From: Pseudomonas veronii
GTDB taxonomy: Bacteria; Pseudomonadota; Gammaproteobacteria; Pseudomonadales; Pseudomonadaceae
Length of the DNA: 64,000 nucleotides
Reading direction: 5' to 3'
Assembly (NCBI RefSeq): GCF_001439695.1
Contig: NZ_JYLL01000005.1
Location: 248,001 to 312,000, forward strand
Positions within the stretch are counted from its first letter, which is position 1. Each line of letters starts with the position of its first letter. Positions 8,333 to 20,913 of the stretch are shown here, piece after piece. A program made the translations under genes and the position numbers. The notes beneath the pieces are model-generated. The model did no database searches and had not been told where the DNA came from. It saw only the letters and a program-made list of their open reading frames with translations.

Positions 8333-11179
8333 TTACAGGCTGGAAATCCGCGCATGTTGCTCCGCCAGCTTGCCCAGGGCCTGTTCGGCCTCGGCCAGTT
8401 TGGCGCGTTCTTTGTCGATTACTTCAGCCGGTGCCTTGTCGACGAATGCCGCGTTGGACAGCTTGCCGCCGACCCGCTGCACTTCGCCTTGCAGGCGTGC
8501 AATTTCCTTGTCGAGACGGGCCAGTTCCGCGCCTTTGTCGATCAGGCCGGCCATCGGCACCAGCACTTCCATGTCGCCGACCAGTGCGGTCGCCGACAGT
8601 GGCGCTTCGGCGTCATCCGCCAATACGGTGATCGATTCGAGCTTGGCCAGCTTCTTGAGCAGCGCATCGTTCTCGCTGAGACGACGCTGGTCTTCGGCGC
8701 TGGCGTTCTTCACGAACACCGCCAGTGGCTTGCCCGGGCCGATGTTCATCTCGGCGCGGATGTTGCGCGTGCCGAGCATCAGGGTCTTGAGCCATTCGAT
8801 ATCGCTTTCGGCAGCCTCATCGATGCGGGCTTCGTTGGCCACCGGCCAAGGTTGCAGCATGATGGTCTTGCCTTGGATACCGGCCAGCGGCGCGAGGCGC
8901 TGCCAGATTTCTTCGGTGATGAACGGCATGAATGGGTGCGCCAGGCGCAGTGCCACTTCGAGGACGCGCACCAGGGTGCGACGGGTGCCGCGCTGGCGTT
9001 CGACCGGCGCATTTTCGTCCCACAGCACTGGCTTGGACAGTTCCAGGTACCAGTCGCAATACTGGTTCCAGATGAACTCGTACAAGACCTGCGCGGCCAG
9101 GTCGAAACGGAACTGGTCGAGTTGGCGGGTCACTTCGGCTTCGGTACGCTGCAGTTGCGAGATGATCCAGCGGTCGGCCAGGGTCAGTTCGACTTCTTCG
9201 CCGTTCTGCCCGCAGTCTTCGCCTTTATCCAGGACGTAGCGCGCCGCGTTCCAGATTTTGTTGCAGAAGTTGCGATAGCCTTCGACGCGGCCCATGTCGA
9301 ACTTGATGTCGCGACCGGTGGACGCCAGCGAGCAGAAGGTGAAGCGCAGGGCGTCGGTGCCGTAGCTGGCGATGCCGTCGGCGAACTCGTCGCGGGTCTG
9401 CTTCTCGATCTTCTTCGCCAGTTTCGGCTGCATCATGCCCGAGGTGCGTTTCTGCACCAGGGTTTCCAGGTCGATACCGTCGATGATGTCCAGGGGGTCC
9501 AGAACGTTGCCCTTGGACTTGGACATCTTCTGGCCCTGGCCATCGCGCACCAGGCCGTGGACGTACACGGTCTTGAACGGTACTTGCGGCGTGCCGTCTT
9601 CGTTCTTCACCAGGTGCATGGTCAGCATGATCATCCGGGCAACCCAGAAGAAAATGATGTCGAAGCCGGTGACCAGCACGTCGGTGGAGTGGAATTTCTT
9701 CAGGAACTCGGTCTGCTGCGGCCAGCCCAGGGTGGAGAAGGTCCACAGGCCCGCGCTGAACCAGGTGTCCAGTACGTCGTTGTCCTGCTGCAGCGCCACG
9801 TCCGGGCCGAGGTTGTGCTTGGCGCGCACTTCGGCTTCGTCGCGGCCGACATAGACCTTGCCCGACTCGTCGTACCAGGCCGGAATGCGGTGGCCCCACC
9901 ACAGCTGACGGCTGATGCACCAGTCCTGGATGTCGCGCATCCACGAGAAGTACATGTTTTCATACTGTTTAGGCACGAACTGGATGCGGCCATCTTCCAC
10001 GGCTGCAATCGCAGGCTCAGCCAGCGGCTTGGTAGACACGTACCACTGGTCGGTCAGCCACGGTTCGATGATGGTGCCGGAGCGGTCGCCCTTCGGCACT
10101 TTCAGGTTGTGGTCGTCGACGCTGACCAGCAGGCCGGCGGCGTCGAAGGCGGCAACGATCTGCTTGCGCGCTTCGAAACGGTCGAGACCGACGTATTCGG
10201 CCGGGATCTTGCCGTCGATGCTCGCGTTCAGCGTGCCGTCCAGATTGAAGACCTGGCAGGCCGGCAGTACGGCGGCATTCTTGTCGAAGATGTTCAGCAG
10301 CGGCAGGTTGTGGCGCTTGCCGACTTCGTAGTCGTTGAAATCGTGGGCCGGGGTGATTTTCACGCAGCCGGTGCCGAATTCGGGGTCGCAGTAGTCGTCG
10401 GCGATGATCGGGATGCGGCGGCCGACAAGCGGCAGCTCGACGAACTTGCCGATCAGGGCCTGGTAGCGCTCATCGTTCGGGTTCACGGCCACGGCGGCAT
10501 CGCCGAGCATGGTTTCCGGACGGGTGGTGGCGACGATCAGGTAGTCGTGGCCTTCAGCGGTCTTGGCGCCGTCGGCCAGCGGGTACTTGAGGTTCCACAG
10601 GAAGCCTTTCTCGTCGTGGTTTTCCACTTCGAGGTCGGAAATCGCCGTGTGCAGTTTGGTGTCCCAGTTGACCAGGCGCTTGCCGCGGTAGATCAGGCCG
10701 TCTTCATGCAGGCGCACGAAGGCTTCTTTCACGGCTTCCGACAGGCCGTCGTCCATGGTGAAGCGCTCGCGGCTCCAGTCGACGGACGAACCCAGGCGAC
10801 GGATCTGACGGCTGATGTTGCCGCCGGACTGGTCCTTCCATTCCCAGACTTTCTCCAGGAATTTCTCGCGGCCCAGGTCGTGACGGTTCTGGCCGGTGGC
10901 TTCGAGTTGGCGCTCCACCAGCATCTGCGTGGCGATACCGGCGTGGTCGGTGCCCGGTTGCCACAGGGTGTTGCGGCCCTGCATGCGGCGGAAACGGATC
11001 AACGCATCCATGATCGCATTGTTGAAGCCATGGCCCATGTGCAGGCTGCCAGTGACGTTCGGTGGCGGAATCATGATGGTGTAGGAATCGCCCGCACCTT
11101 GCGGAGCGAAATAATTCTCGGACTCCCAGGTCTGGTACCAGGAAGTTTCAATAGCGTGCGGCTGGTAGGTCTTATCCAT
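8333..11179 (-). CDS. valS: Valine-tRNA ligase
   Basis: 948 residues, close to the E. coli ValS length and alignable with it throughout. The class I signatures are HMGH (in [13 protein letters not shown]) and KMSKS (in [10 protein letters not shown]). The editing domain lies between them, and a C-terminal coiled-coil (about the last 65 residues, [15 protein letters not shown]) contacts tRNA. The ATG at 11179 ([11 protein letters not shown]) matches the family start better than the in-frame codon at 11203. Confidence 0.97.
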   Translation of the reverse strand: MDKTYQPHAIETSWYQTWESENYFAPQGAGDSYTIMIPPPNVTGSLHMGHGFNNAIMDALIRFRRMQGRNTLWQPGTDHAGIATQMLVERQLEATGQNRHDLGREKFLEKVWEWKDQSGGNISRQIRRLGSSVDWSRERFTMDDGLSEAVKEAFVRLHEDGLIYRGKRLVNWDTKLHTAISDLEVENHDEKGFLWNLKYPLADGAKTAEGHDYLIVATTRPETMLGDAAVAVNPNDERYQALIGKFVELPLVGRRIPIIADDYCDPEFGTGCVKITPAHDFNDYEVGKRHNLPLLNIFDKNAAVLPACQVFNLDGTLNASIDGKIPAEYVGLDRFEARKQIVAAFDAAGLLVSVDDHNLKVPKGDRSGTIIEPWLTDQWYVSTKPLAEPAIAAVEDGRIQFVPKQYENMYFSWMRDIQDWCISRQLWWGHRIPAWYDESGKVYVGRDEAEVRAKHNLGPDVALQQDNDVLDTWFSAGLWTFSTLGWPQQTEFLKKFHSTDVLVTGFDIIFFWVARMIMLTMHLVKNEDGTPQVPFKTVYVHGLVRDGQGQKMSKSKGNVLDPLDIIDGIDLETLVQKRTSGMMQPKLAKKIEKQTRDEFADGIASYGTDALRFTFCSLASTGRDIKFDMGRVEGYRNFCNKIWNAARYVLDKGEDCGQNGEEVELTLADRWIISQLQRTEAEVTRQLDQFRFDLAAQVLYEFIWNQYCDWYLELSKPVLWDENAPVERQRGTRRTLVRVLEVALRLAHPFMPFITEEIWQRLAPLAGIQGKTIMLQPWPVANEARIDEAAESDIEWLKTLMLGTRNIRAEMNIGPGKPLAVFVKNASAEDQRRLSENDALLKKLAKLESITVLADDAEAPLSATALVGDMEVLVPMAGLIDKGAELARLDKEIARLQGEVQRVGGKLSNAAFVDKAPAEVIDKERAKLAEAEQALGKLAEQHARISSL

Positions 11180-11248
11180 GCGCGGCGGGACCCTAGTTGG
11201 CATTAATTCAGGAAAGCCGGCAAGTATAACGGGGGATAGGGGCGAGGG

Positions 11249-11346
11249 GTAGGAGCGAGCTTGCTCGCGAAAACCTGAAGGGCCGCGCGTTCATTCAGGA
11301 TGTCCGCGCCATCGTTGACGATTTTCGCGAGCAAGCTCGCTCCTAC
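11249..11346. repeat. REP pair (GTAGGAGCGAGC family)
   Basis: A 98-bp element whose ends are inverted copies of GTAGGAGCGAGCTTGCTCGC, separated by about 50 bp. The same element occurs at 33764-33861 and three times in the duplicated GTPase locus. Here it lies between valS and the gene at 11354. Confidence 0.9.
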
Positions 11347-11353
11347 AGGGGCG

Positions 11354-11758
11354 CTAATTCTGGTATTGACTGAGCAACCGCTCCATCCGCGCATCCATCC
11401 GGCGCTTGATCTCGGTTTCGATATGCGGGGCGAAGTCGTCGATCACGTCTTGCATGATCAGTTGCGCGGCGGCGCGCAGTTCGTTGTCCAGGTGCAGCAG
11501 CAAGGCATCCGGGGTTTTTTCGGCAGGCGCGGCAGCGGGCGCCGCTTCGACAACCGGTGGGGCCGGCGCAGGTTGCGGTTCGAGCGGCTCAACCGGCTTG
11601 GCGCCGACCATGTCGAACAACAAGGGGATCTGCACGTCGCCATTGACGGTTTCTGTCAATAACGGCGGTTGAAGGTTGTCATCACCCAGCAACTGACGGA
11701 TCGACTCCAGGTCGTCCAACAGGTGGTCGTCTTTTTTTAGCGTGTTCGGGGTGTCCAT
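11354..11758 (-). CDS. Hypothetical protein downstream of holC
   Basis: 134 residues. An acidic N-terminal half (DDHLLDDLESIRQLLGDD) is followed by a Pro/Ala-rich linker (about residues 70-95) and a helical C-terminus (IMQDVIDDFAPHIETEIKRR). The gene follows holC by only a few bases. The frame extends upstream into holC, but MDTPNTLKK after GAGTGC is the plausible start, with a second ATG at 11761. It occurs next to holC in other pseudomonads as far as I recall; function unknown. Confidence 0.7.
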   Translation of the reverse strand: MDTPNTLKKDDHLLDDLESIRQLLGDDNLQPPLLTETVNGDVQIPLLFDMVGAKPVEPLEPQPAPAPPVVEAAPAAAPAEKTPDALLLHLDNELRAAAQLIMQDVIDDFAPHIETEIKRRMDARMERLLSQYQN

Positions 11759-11765
11759 CATGCAC

Positions 11766-12194
11766 TCAAAGTCGTTGTAGCCGGTGATCCTGCAAAGGAT
11801 AGCCCTGTTCGCGATAGAAACGGAAACTCTCCCGCGCGGCCTGACGAATAGCCGGATCTTCCACCACCACTTCCGCCACACGGGCGAACGCCTTGGCAAA
11901 GGCCGGGACTTTCAGGTCGAGGTTGACCAGCAGGTCATGGTGATCGCCGCAGCTGTCGCCTACGCCCAGGACCACCTGGCCGTCGGGTTCACTTTCCGCA
12001 GGGCCGTGGGGCACGAAACTTTCGCCCTTGAAGCGCCACAGGCGTGCGTCGAGCTCGTCGCGTTGGGCGGCATCGCTGCAATGCAGGTAGATGCGGTGGC
12101 CCATGCGCCAGGCTTTTTCGGTGAGTTTGCAGGCAAAGTCCAGGCGCGCGAGCGGATCGGCGCTGGGCAGTATATAGAAGTCAACTTGGGTCAT
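11766..12194 (-). CDS. holC: DNA polymerase III chi subunit
   Basis: 142 residues, family-typical. The opening TQVDFYILPSADPLARLDF and the following CKLTEKAWRMGHRIYLHC match HolC. In the replisome it bridges the clamp loader (via psi) and SSB. It sits between pepA and valS, the standard order, and is probably co-transcribed with the 134-residue gene downstream. Confidence 0.94.
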   Translation of the reverse strand: MTQVDFYILPSADPLARLDFACKLTEKAWRMGHRIYLHCSDAAQRDELDARLWRFKGESFVPHGPAESEPDGQVVLGVGDSCGDHHDLLVNLDLKVPAFAKAFARVAEVVVEDPAIRQAARESFRFYREQGYPLQDHRLQRL

Positions 12195-12246
12195 TGCGGT
12201 TCCTGGAGCCCGAGGCGGCGGTAACGCCGCCCCGGAGTCACGGTTT

Positions 12247-13995
<1,749 letters not shown>

Positions 13996-14023
13996 TTAGC
14001 CTGACAACCCTGGAGTGTCTGGT

Positions 14024-15142
14024 TTGATTGTCTTCCGTTATCTGTCCCGCGAAGTCCTGTTGACCCTGAGTGCCGTGAGCGCGGTATTGCTGGTCATCAT
14101 CATGAGTGGTCGTTTCGTCAAGTTCCTTGCCCAGGCGGCTTCTGGCGCCCTGGATCCGGGCTCGTTGTTCTTGATCATGGGCTTTCGCCTGCCAGGCTTT
14201 CTGCAGCTGATTCTGCCGCTCGGCCTGTTCCTCGGCATTCTTCTGGCCTACGGCCGGTTGTACCTTGAAAGTGAAATGACTGTGCTCTCGGCCACCGGCA
14301 TGAGCCAGCAGCGTCTGCTGGCCATGACCATGGTGCCGGCCGCCGGTGTTGCCCTGCTGGTGGCCTGGTTGAGCATGAGCCTGGCGCCGCAAGGTGCCAT
14401 GCAGTTCCAGTTGCTGCTGAACAAGCAGGACGCGATGACTGAGTTCGACACCCTCGAGCCCGGGCGCTTTCAGGCACTCAACGACGGCACGCGGGTGACC
14501 TACACCGAAACCATGACCGATGACCGCGCCAACCTCGGCGGCGTGTTCATTTCCCAGAAAAACCTTGGGCAGAACCAGAAAGACCGTGGCATTTCGATTC
14601 TGGTGGCCGACAGCGGCCGGCAGGAAGTTCGCCCCGACGGCAGCCGTTACCTGATCCTGGAAAATGGCTATCGCTATGACGGCAGCCCGGGCCTGGCGGA
14701 TTATCGGGCAATCAAATACGACACTTATGGCGTAATGCTGGCTCGTCCTGATATCAGCGAAGAAGTCACCGACCGCGATGCACTCCCGACGTCGTCGCTT
14801 TTCGGCAGCCCGGAACTGCGTTCCATCGCCGAGCTGCAATGGCGTATTTCCCTGCCGTTGCTGGTGTTCATCGTGACGCTGATGGCCGTGCCGCTGTCCC
14901 GCGTCAACCCGCGCCAGGGCCGCTTCCTCAAGCTGCTGCCGGCGATCCTGCTGTACATGGCCTACCTGACCATCCTGATCTCCGCCCGTGGTTCCCTGGA
15001 AAAGGGCAAGCTGTCGCCGACCCTGGGCCTGTGGTGGGTACACGGGGTCTTCCTGATGATCGGCCTCGGGCTGCTCTACTGGGAACCTATACGTCTGAAA
15101 ATGAAGAGCCGTCGTGGCCAGAAGGAGTTGGCTCGTGGCTAA
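14024..15142 (+). CDS. lptF: LPS export permease LptF
   Basis: 372 residues with the YjgP/YjgQ fold: three N-terminal helices (first from IVFRYLSREVLLTLSAVSAV), a periplasmic beta-jellyroll (about 105-255) and three C-terminal helices. The start is a rare TTG: GGAG at 14012-14015 lies 8 nt before it, and the protein then begins MIVFRYLSRE as in relatives. A GTG at 14015 overlaps the ribosome site. With LptG and LptB it extracts LPS from the inner membrane. It overlaps lptG by 8 nt. Confidence 0.95.
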   Translation: MIVFRYLSREVLLTLSAVSAVLLVIIMSGRFVKFLAQAASGALDPGSLFLIMGFRLPGFLQLILPLGLFLGILLAYGRLYLESEMTVLSATGMSQQRLLAMTMVPAAGVALLVAWLSMSLAPQGAMQFQLLLNKQDAMTEFDTLEPGRFQALNDGTRVTYTETMTDDRANLGGVFISQKNLGQNQKDRGISILVADSGRQEVRPDGSRYLILENGYRYDGSPGLADYRAIKYDTYGVMLARPDISEEVTDRDALPTSSLFGSPELRSIAELQWRISLPLLVFIVTLMAVPLSRVNPRQGRFLKLLPAILLYMAYLTILISARGSLEKGKLSPTLGLWWVHGVFLMIGLGLLYWEPIRLKMKSRRGQKELARG

Positions 15143-16214
15143 GCTCGATCGCTACATCGGTAGCAGCGTACTGATCGCCATCCTGGCGGTGTTGGGCATC
15201 ATTCTCGGGCTGGCGTCGTTGTTCGCCTTCATTGATGAAGTGGGCAACGTCACCGACACCTACACCGTGACGGACGTATTGAGCTTCGTGGCGCTGACCG
15301 CCCCGCGTCGTCTCTACGAAATGATGCCGATGGCCGGGTTGATCGGCTGCCTGATCGGCCTGGGCGGCCTGGCCAGCAACAGCGAGCTGACGATCATGCG
15401 TGCGGCCGGGGTTTCCATCGGCCGTATCGTCTGGGCCGTCATGAAACCGATGCTGTTGCTGATGGCGTGCAGCGTGCTGATCGGCGAGTACGTGGCGCCA
15501 CCGTCCGAAGCCACTGCCCAGGCCAATCGTGCCTTGGCCCAGGGTTCGGGCGATGCGCAAAGCGCCAGGCACGGCCTGTGGCACCGTCAGGGTGATGAAT
15601 TCATCCACATCAACGCCGTGCAGCCCGACGGCCTGCTGATTGGTGTGACGCGCTACACGTTCGACAAAGAGCGGCACATGCTGACCTCCAGTTTCGCCAG
15701 GCGCGCGCAGTACAGTGCTGAGAAATGGACGCTGAGTGATGTCACCACCACTTACTTCCGCAATGTGGGCCAAGGCATCAAGGCCAGCACCGAAGTGATC
15801 AGTGTGCCGACCGAGCAATGGGACATCGCCCTGAAGCCGGAACTGCTCAATACCGTGGTCATGATCCCGGAAGCCCTGCCGATCTCCGGTTTGTGGAGTT
15901 ATATCCACTACCTCAAGGATCAGGGCCTGAATAACGGCCGTTACTGGCTGGCGTTCTGGGTCAAGGTGCTGCAGCCCGTGGTCACCGCCGCGCTGGTGCT
16001 GATGGCGATCTCGTTCATCTTCGGCCCGTTGCGCTCCGTGACCCTCGGTCAGCGGGTCTTCACCGGCGTGCTGGTGGGCTTCGCGTTCCGGATCGCCCAG
16101 GATTTGCTTGGCCCGTCGAGCCTGGTGTTCGGCTTCTCGCCGCTGTTTGCGGTGCTGGTGCCGACCGCGATCTGCGCCCTGGCCGGGTTCTGGCTGCTGC
16201 GCCGCGCCGGGTGA
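15135..16214 (+). CDS. lptG: LPS export permease LptG
   Basis: 359 residues from a GTG at 15135 (VAKLDRYIGSSVLIAIL). Same topology as LptF, with the motif MRAAGVS near the coupling helix. Translationally coupled to lptF. A strong terminator follows. Confidence 0.95.
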   Translation: MAKLDRYIGSSVLIAILAVLGIILGLASLFAFIDEVGNVTDTYTVTDVLSFVALTAPRRLYEMMPMAGLIGCLIGLGGLASNSELTIMRAAGVSIGRIVWAVMKPMLLLMACSVLIGEYVAPPSEATAQANRALAQGSGDAQSARHGLWHRQGDEFIHINAVQPDGLLIGVTRYTFDKERHMLTSSFARRAQYSAEKWTLSDVTTTYFRNVGQGIKASTEVISVPTEQWDIALKPELLNTVVMIPEALPISGLWSYIHYLKDQGLNNGRYWLAFWVKVLQPVVTAALVLMAISFIFGPLRSVTLGQRVFTGVLVGFAFRIAQDLLGPSSLVFGFSPLFAVLVPTAICALAGFWLLRRAG

Positions 16215-16231
16215 GCCTGCGCTTATGAGCA

Positions 16232-16265
16232 AAAAATGCCCCGTTCGAGAGATCGGGGCATTTTT
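16232..16265 (+). terminator. Intrinsic terminator after lptG
   Basis: AAAAATGCCCCG (16232-16243) pairs with CGGGGCATTTTT (16254-16265) around a 10-base loop and ends in a T-tract. Confidence 0.92.
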
Positions 16266-16365
16266 GTTCTGGTCAGCAAAGATGACGTCCTGCCCGAGCA
16301 TCAGGTACAATTCCCGGCTATTTTTCAGCGGGCAGTCTGCCTGCAGCCTTTTTGAGTGTTGATCC

Positions 16366-18165
16366 GTGAGTGATTTGAGTCATATCCGCAATTTCTCCAT
16401 CATCGCCCACATTGACCATGGCAAGTCGACGCTGGCCGATCGATTCATCCAGATGTGCGGCGGCCTTGCCGAGCGTGAAATGGAAGCCCAGGTACTGGAC
16501 TCCATGGACCTCGAGCGCGAGCGCGGGATCACCATCAAGGCCCACAGCGTGACTCTGTACTACACCGCCAAAGACGGTATCAAGTACCAGCTGAACTTCA
16601 TCGACACCCCAGGCCACGTCGACTTCACCTATGAAGTCAGCCGTTCCCTGGCGGCCTGCGAAGGCGCGCTGCTGGTGGTGGACGCGGGGCAGGGCGTCGA
16701 AGCCCAGTCCGTGGCCAACTGCTACACCGCCATCGAGCAAGGCCTGGAAGTCATGCCGGTGCTGAACAAGATCGACCTGCCGCAGGCCGATCCGGACCGC
16801 GTGAAGGAAGAAATCGAAAAAATCATCGGCATTGACGCCACCGACGCCGTCGAGTGCAGCGCCAAGACCGGCCTGGGCGTCGACGAAGTGCTCGAGCGCC
16901 TGGTCAAGACCATCCCCGCGCCTACCGGCAACATCGAAGATCCGCTGCAGGCGTTGATCATCGACTCCTGGTTCGACAACTACCTGGGGGTTGTCTCCCT
17001 GGTACGCGTGCGCCATGGCCGTGTGAAGAAAGGCGACAAGATCCTGGTCAAATCCACCGGCAAGATCCACCTGGTGGACAGCGTCGGTGTGTTCAACCCG
17101 AAGCATACTGCCACCGTTGATCTGAAAGCCGGTGAAGTCGGCTTCATCATCGCCGGCATCAAGGACATCCACGGCGCGCCGGTGGGTGACACCCTGACCT
17201 TGAGCAGCACCCCTGACGTCGACGTGCTGCCGGGCTTCAAACGCATCCAGCCGCAGGTCTACGCCGGCCTGTTCCCGGTCAGCTCCGACGACTTCGAAGA
17301 CTTCCGCGAAGCCCTGCAGAAGCTGACCCTCAACGACTCGTCGTTGCAGTACACCCCGGAAAGCTCCGACGCCCTGGGCTTCGGCTTCCGTTGCGGCTTC
17401 CTCGGCATGCTGCACATGGAGATCATCCAGGAGCGCCTTGAGCGCGAATACGACCTGGACCTGATCACCACCGCGCCAACCGTTATTTTTGAGCTGTTGC
17501 TGAAAAACGGTGAAACGATTTACGTCGACAACCCGTCCAAGCTCCCGGACCTGTCTTCCATCGAAGACATGCGTGAGCCGATCGTGCGCGCCAATATTCT
17601 TGTGCCGCAGGAGCACCTGGGCAACGTCATTACCCTGTGTATCGAGAAGCGCGGCATCCAGCACGACATGCTGTTCCTCGGGACCCAGGTACAAGTGACC
17701 TACGATTTGCCGATGAACGAAGTGGTCCTGGACTTCTTCGACCGTCTCAAATCCACCAGTCGCGGCTATGCTTCGCTGGATTACCATTTCGATCGTTACC
17801 AATCGGCTAATCTGGTGAAACTGGATGTGTTGATCAACGGCGACAAGGTCGATGCCCTGGCACTGATCGTGCACAAGGACAACGCGCACTACAAAGGTCG
17901 ACAGTTGACCGAGAAGATGAAAGAACTGATTCCGCGCCAGATGTTCGACGTCGCGATCCAGGCCGCCATTGGCGGGCAGATCATTGCGCGGACTTCCGTC
18001 AAGGCACTCAGAAAGAACGTACTGGCCAAATGCTACGGTGGCGACGTCAGCCGTAAGCGCAAGCTGCTTGAGAAGCAAAAGGCCGGTAAAAAACGCATGA
18101 AGCAAGTGGGCAACGTGGAAATTCCACAAGAAGCCTTCCTTGCGGTGCTCAGGTTGGATAGTTAG
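16366..18165 (+). CDS. lepA: Elongation factor 4 (LepA)
   Basis: 599 residues. Translational GTPase motifs are G1 [10 protein letters not shown]2 with GITIK, G3 DTPGH and G4 NKID. EF-G-like domains III and V and the LepA-specific C-terminus ([19 protein letters not shown]) follow. The start is GTG, preceded by a TACAAT-like -10 hexamer near 16309. It acts on the ribosome during initiation or back-translocation. Co-directional with lepB, 5 bp apart. The upstream neighbour is lptG, not mucD as in other pseudomonads I recall. Confidence 0.97.
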   Translation: MSDLSHIRNFSIIAHIDHGKSTLADRFIQMCGGLAEREMEAQVLDSMDLERERGITIKAHSVTLYYTAKDGIKYQLNFIDTPGHVDFTYEVSRSLAACEGALLVVDAGQGVEAQSVANCYTAIEQGLEVMPVLNKIDLPQADPDRVKEEIEKIIGIDATDAVECSAKTGLGVDEVLERLVKTIPAPTGNIEDPLQALIIDSWFDNYLGVVSLVRVRHGRVKKGDKILVKSTGKIHLVDSVGVFNPKHTATVDLKAGEVGFIIAGIKDIHGAPVGDTLTLSSTPDVDVLPGFKRIQPQVYAGLFPVSSDDFEDFREALQKLTLNDSSLQYTPESSDALGFGFRCGFLGMLHMEIIQERLEREYDLDLITTAPTVIFELLLKNGETIYVDNPSKLPDLSSIEDMREPIVRANILVPQEHLGNVITLCIEKRGIQHDMLFLGTQVQVTYDLPMNEVVLDFFDRLKSTSRGYASLDYHFDRYQSANLVKLDVLINGDKVDALALIVHKDNAHYKGRQLTEKMKELIPRQMFDVAIQAAIGGQIIARTSVKALRKNVLAKCYGGDVSRKRKLLEKQKAGKKRMKQVGNVEIPQEAFLAVLRLDS

Positions 18166-18170
18166 GTCCT

Positions 18171-19025
18171 ATGTCGCTAAATTTCCCGCTGTTGCTGGTC
18201 ATCGCCGTTGCCGTTTGCGGACTCCTGGCGTTGCTCGATCTGGTGTTCTTCGCCCCGCGTCGGCGGGCGGCTATCGCGTCCTATCAGGGCAGCGTCAGCC
18301 AGCCCGATGTCGTGGTGATCGAGAAGCTGAACAAAGAGCCTTTGCTGGTTGAATACGGCAAATCGTTCTTTCCGGTGCTGTTCATCGTGCTGGTGCTGCG
18401 CTCGTTCCTGGTGGAGCCGTTCCAGATTCCGTCGGGGTCGATGAAACCGACCCTGGACGTGGGCGACTTCATCCTGGTGAACAAGTTTTCCTACGGGATC
18501 CGCTTGCCGGTGATCGACAAGAAAGTCATCGAGATCGGTGACCCGCAGCGCGGCGATGTGATGGTGTTCCGCTACCCGAGCGATCCGAACGTCAACTACA
18601 TCAAGCGTGTGGTCGGCCTGCCAGGTGACGTGATTCGCTATACCAGCGACAAGCGCCTGTTCATCAACGGCGAGTCGGTGGCCGAGAAGCTGCTGGGCGC
18701 CGAGCCGAACACCCTGGGCAGCGCCGAGCTGTATCAGGAAAAACTCGGTGCGGTGGAGCACGAAATCCGCAAGGAAATGAGCCGCTACCGCGCAATGCCC
18801 GATGGCGAATGGAAAGTGCCGGCCGGGCACTATTTCATGATGGGCGACAACCGCGACAACTCCAACGACAGCCGCTATTGGGATGACCCCACCATTCCCA
18901 AGGACCTGCTGGGCATGGTTCCCGACCAGAATATCGTCGGCAAGGCCTTCGCGGTCTGGATGAGCTGGCCGGAACCCAAGCTCAGCCACCTGCCGAACTT
19001 CTCGCGGGTCGGGCTGATCAAGTAA
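18171..19025 (+). CDS. lepB: Signal peptidase I
   Basis: 284 residues with two N-terminal membrane helices (about 5-27 and 66-82). The catalytic Ser90 lies in IPSGSMKPTL, the general base Lys145 in YIKRVVGLPGD, and the box MGDNRDNSNDSR is present. It cleaves signal peptides of Sec and Tat exports on the periplasmic face. Second gene of the lepA-lepB unit; a terminator-like hairpin follows at once. Confidence 0.96.
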   Translation: MSLNFPLLLVIAVAVCGLLALLDLVFFAPRRRAAIASYQGSVSQPDVVVIEKLNKEPLLVEYGKSFFPVLFIVLVLRSFLVEPFQIPSGSMKPTLDVGDFILVNKFSYGIRLPVIDKKVIEIGDPQRGDVMVFRYPSDPNVNYIKRVVGLPGDVIRYTSDKRLFINGESVAEKLLGAEPNTLGSAELYQEKLGAVEHEIRKEMSRYRAMPDGEWKVPAGHYFMMGDNRDNSNDSRYWDDPTIPKDLLGMVPDQNIVGKAFAVWMSWPEPKLSHLPNFSRVGLIK

Positions 19026-19031
19026 TACAGA

Positions 19032-19053
19032 CGGCGCTGTGATCACAGCGCCG
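19032..19053 (+). terminator. Hairpin between lepB and rnc
   Basis: CGGCGCTGTGATCACAGCGCCG is a perfect 22-bp palindrome followed by AATGCTTTT. It is probably a terminator or processing site separating lepAB from rnc. The remaining 119 bp before rnc show no convincing gene. Confidence 0.7.
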
Positions 19054-19172
19054 AATGCTTTTCTGGGGCTGGGACAATTTCCGGCCTCATGCAGCACCAA
19101 TCAGGATTTGAATTTGAACACTGCGTCAATCGTCGATGGCCGCCGGTGCCACCAAACAGATATGGGTAAACC

Positions 19173-19862
19173 GTGAGCGTTTCTCTAAGCCGTCTCGAGC
19201 ACCTGCTCGGCTACACCTTCAAGGACCAGGAACTGATGGTCCTTGCCCTCACACACCGCAGTTTTGCTGGGCGTAACAACGAACGCCTGGAATTCCTCGG
19301 TGACGCCATCCTCAATTTCGTTGCCGGTGAAGCGCTCTTCGAACGCTTCCCGCAAGCCCGTGAAGGCCAGTTGTCGCGCTTGCGTGCGCGGCTGGTGAAG
19401 GGCGAGACCCTGGCCGTGCTGGCCCGTGGTTTTGGCCTGGGCGAGTACCTGCGCCTGGGCTCCGGTGAGTTGAAAAGCGGCGGTTTCCGTCGCGAGTCGA
19501 TCCTGGCCGACGCCCTTGAAGCGCTGATCGGCGCCATCTATCTGGATGCGGGCATGGAAGCGGCCAAGGCGCGCGTCACCGCCTGGCTGACGTCCGAGAT
19601 CGAAAGCCTGACCCTGGTCGACACCAACAAAGATCCCAAGACCCGCCTGCAGGAATTCCTGCAGTCCCGCGGGTGCGAACTGCCACGCTACGAAGTGGTG
19701 GATATCCAGGGTGAGCCCCATTGCCGCGTCTTTTTCGTGGAATGTGAAATCACCTTATTGAATGAAAAAAGCCGAGGTCAGGGTGTGAGCCGTCGTATTG
19801 CCGAACAGGTAGCGGCCGCTGCAGCACTGATTGCCCTGGGCGTGGAGAATGGCCATGACTGA
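19173..19862 (+). CDS. rnc: Ribonuclease III
   Basis: 229 residues. The RNase III signature [12 protein letters not shown] lies near residue 40, and a C-terminal double-stranded-RNA-binding domain begins about residue 155 ([14 protein letters not shown]). It processes rRNA precursors and other dsRNA. GTG start. It overlaps era by 8 nt. Confidence 0.96.
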   Translation: MSVSLSRLEHLLGYTFKDQELMVLALTHRSFAGRNNERLEFLGDAILNFVAGEALFERFPQAREGQLSRLRARLVKGETLAVLARGFGLGEYLRLGSGELKSGGFRRESILADALEALIGAIYLDAGMEAAKARVTAWLTSEIESLTLVDTNKDPKTRLQEFLQSRGCELPRYEVVDIQGEPHCRVFFVECEITLLNEKSRGQGVSRRIAEQVAAAAALIALGVENGHD

Positions 19863-20757
19863 TTCAACCGCAACACGCTGTGGCTATGTCGCCATCGTCG
19901 GCCGTCCCAACGTGGGCAAGTCCACGCTGCTCAACCACATCCTCGGCCAGAAGCTTGCGATCACCTCGCGCAAGCCGCAGACCACCCGCCACAACATGCT
20001 GGGCATCAAGACCGAAGGCGCCGTACAAGCGGTCTACGTCGACACCCCGGGCATGCACAAAGGCGGCGAGAAAGCCCTGAACCGCTACATGAACAAGACC
20101 GCCTCGGCCGCGTTGAAAGACGTCGACGTGGTGATCTTCGTGGTCGACCGCACCAAGTGGACCGACGAAGACCAGATGGTTCTCGAACGTGTGCAATATG
20201 TCACCGGCCCGTTGATCGTCGCGCTGAACAAGACCGACCGCATCGAAGACAAAGCCGAGCTGATGCCGCACCTGAGCTGGCTGCAGGAACAACTGCCGAA
20301 TGCCCAGATCATGCCGATCTCGGCCCAGCACGGGCACAACCTCGAAGCCCTGGAGCGCGTGATCGCCGGCTACCTGCCGGAGAACGAGCACTTCTTCCCG
20401 GAAGACCAGATCACCGACCGCAGCAGCCGTTTCCTCGCCGCCGAACTGGTACGCGAGAAAATCATGCGCCAGATGGGCGCCGAGCTGCCGTACCAGATCA
20501 CCGTCGAAATCGAAGAGTTCAAGCAGCAGGGCAAAACCCTGCATATCCATGCGCTGATCCTCGTCGAACGTGACGGCCAGAAGAAAATCATCATTGGCGA
20601 CAAGGGCGAGCGCATCAAGCGCATCGGCACCGAAGCGCGCAAGGACATGGAATTGCTGTTTGATTCCAAGATCATGCTGAACCTGTGGGTGAAGGTGAAG
20701 GGTGGCTGGTCCGATGATGAGCGCGCATTGCGCTCCCTGGGTTACGGCGACCTGTAA
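19855..20757 (+). CDS. era: GTPase Era
   Basis: 300 residues. G1 is [10 protein letters not shown]3 DTPG and G4 NKTD; the C-terminal KH domain has [13 protein letters not shown]. Era binds the 3' end of 16S rRNA in 30S assembly. The ATG at 19855 ([11 protein letters not shown]) fits the family; an in-frame ATG two codons earlier is possible. Confidence 0.96.
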   Translation: MTDSTATRCGYVAIVGRPNVGKSTLLNHILGQKLAITSRKPQTTRHNMLGIKTEGAVQAVYVDTPGMHKGGEKALNRYMNKTASAALKDVDVVIFVVDRTKWTDEDQMVLERVQYVTGPLIVALNKTDRIEDKAELMPHLSWLQEQLPNAQIMPISAQHGHNLEALERVIAGYLPENEHFFPEDQITDRSSRFLAAELVREKIMRQMGAELPYQITVEIEEFKQQGKTLHIHALILVERDGQKKIIIGDKGERIKRIGTEARKDMELLFDSKIMLNLWVKVKGGWSDDERALRSLGYGDL

Positions 20758-20775
20758 GAACACCGCAGGGCAAAA

Positions 20776-20869
20776 AATGTGGGAGGGGGCTTGCCCCCGA
20801 TAGCAGAGTGTCAGTCACTAAATATTTTGACTGAGCCACCGCCATCGGGGGCAAGCCCCCTCCCACATT
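20776..20869. repeat. REP pair (GTGGGAGGGGGCTTGCCCCC family)
   Basis: Inverted copies of AATGTGGGAGGGGGCTTGCC lie at the two ends, about 50 bp apart, in the era-recO gap. The CCCGAT that follows the left palindrome is mirrored on the right. Confidence 0.9.
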
Positions 20870-20913
20870 AGGTTTGTGTCGTTTTCACTAGTGCATTCCA
20901 GCAACGAGAACCC

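Noticed and set aside
8354..11206. 950-codon plus-strand frame opposite valS
   Set aside because: Antisense shadow of a strongly conserved gene in high-GC DNA; no recognisable domains and no proper start.
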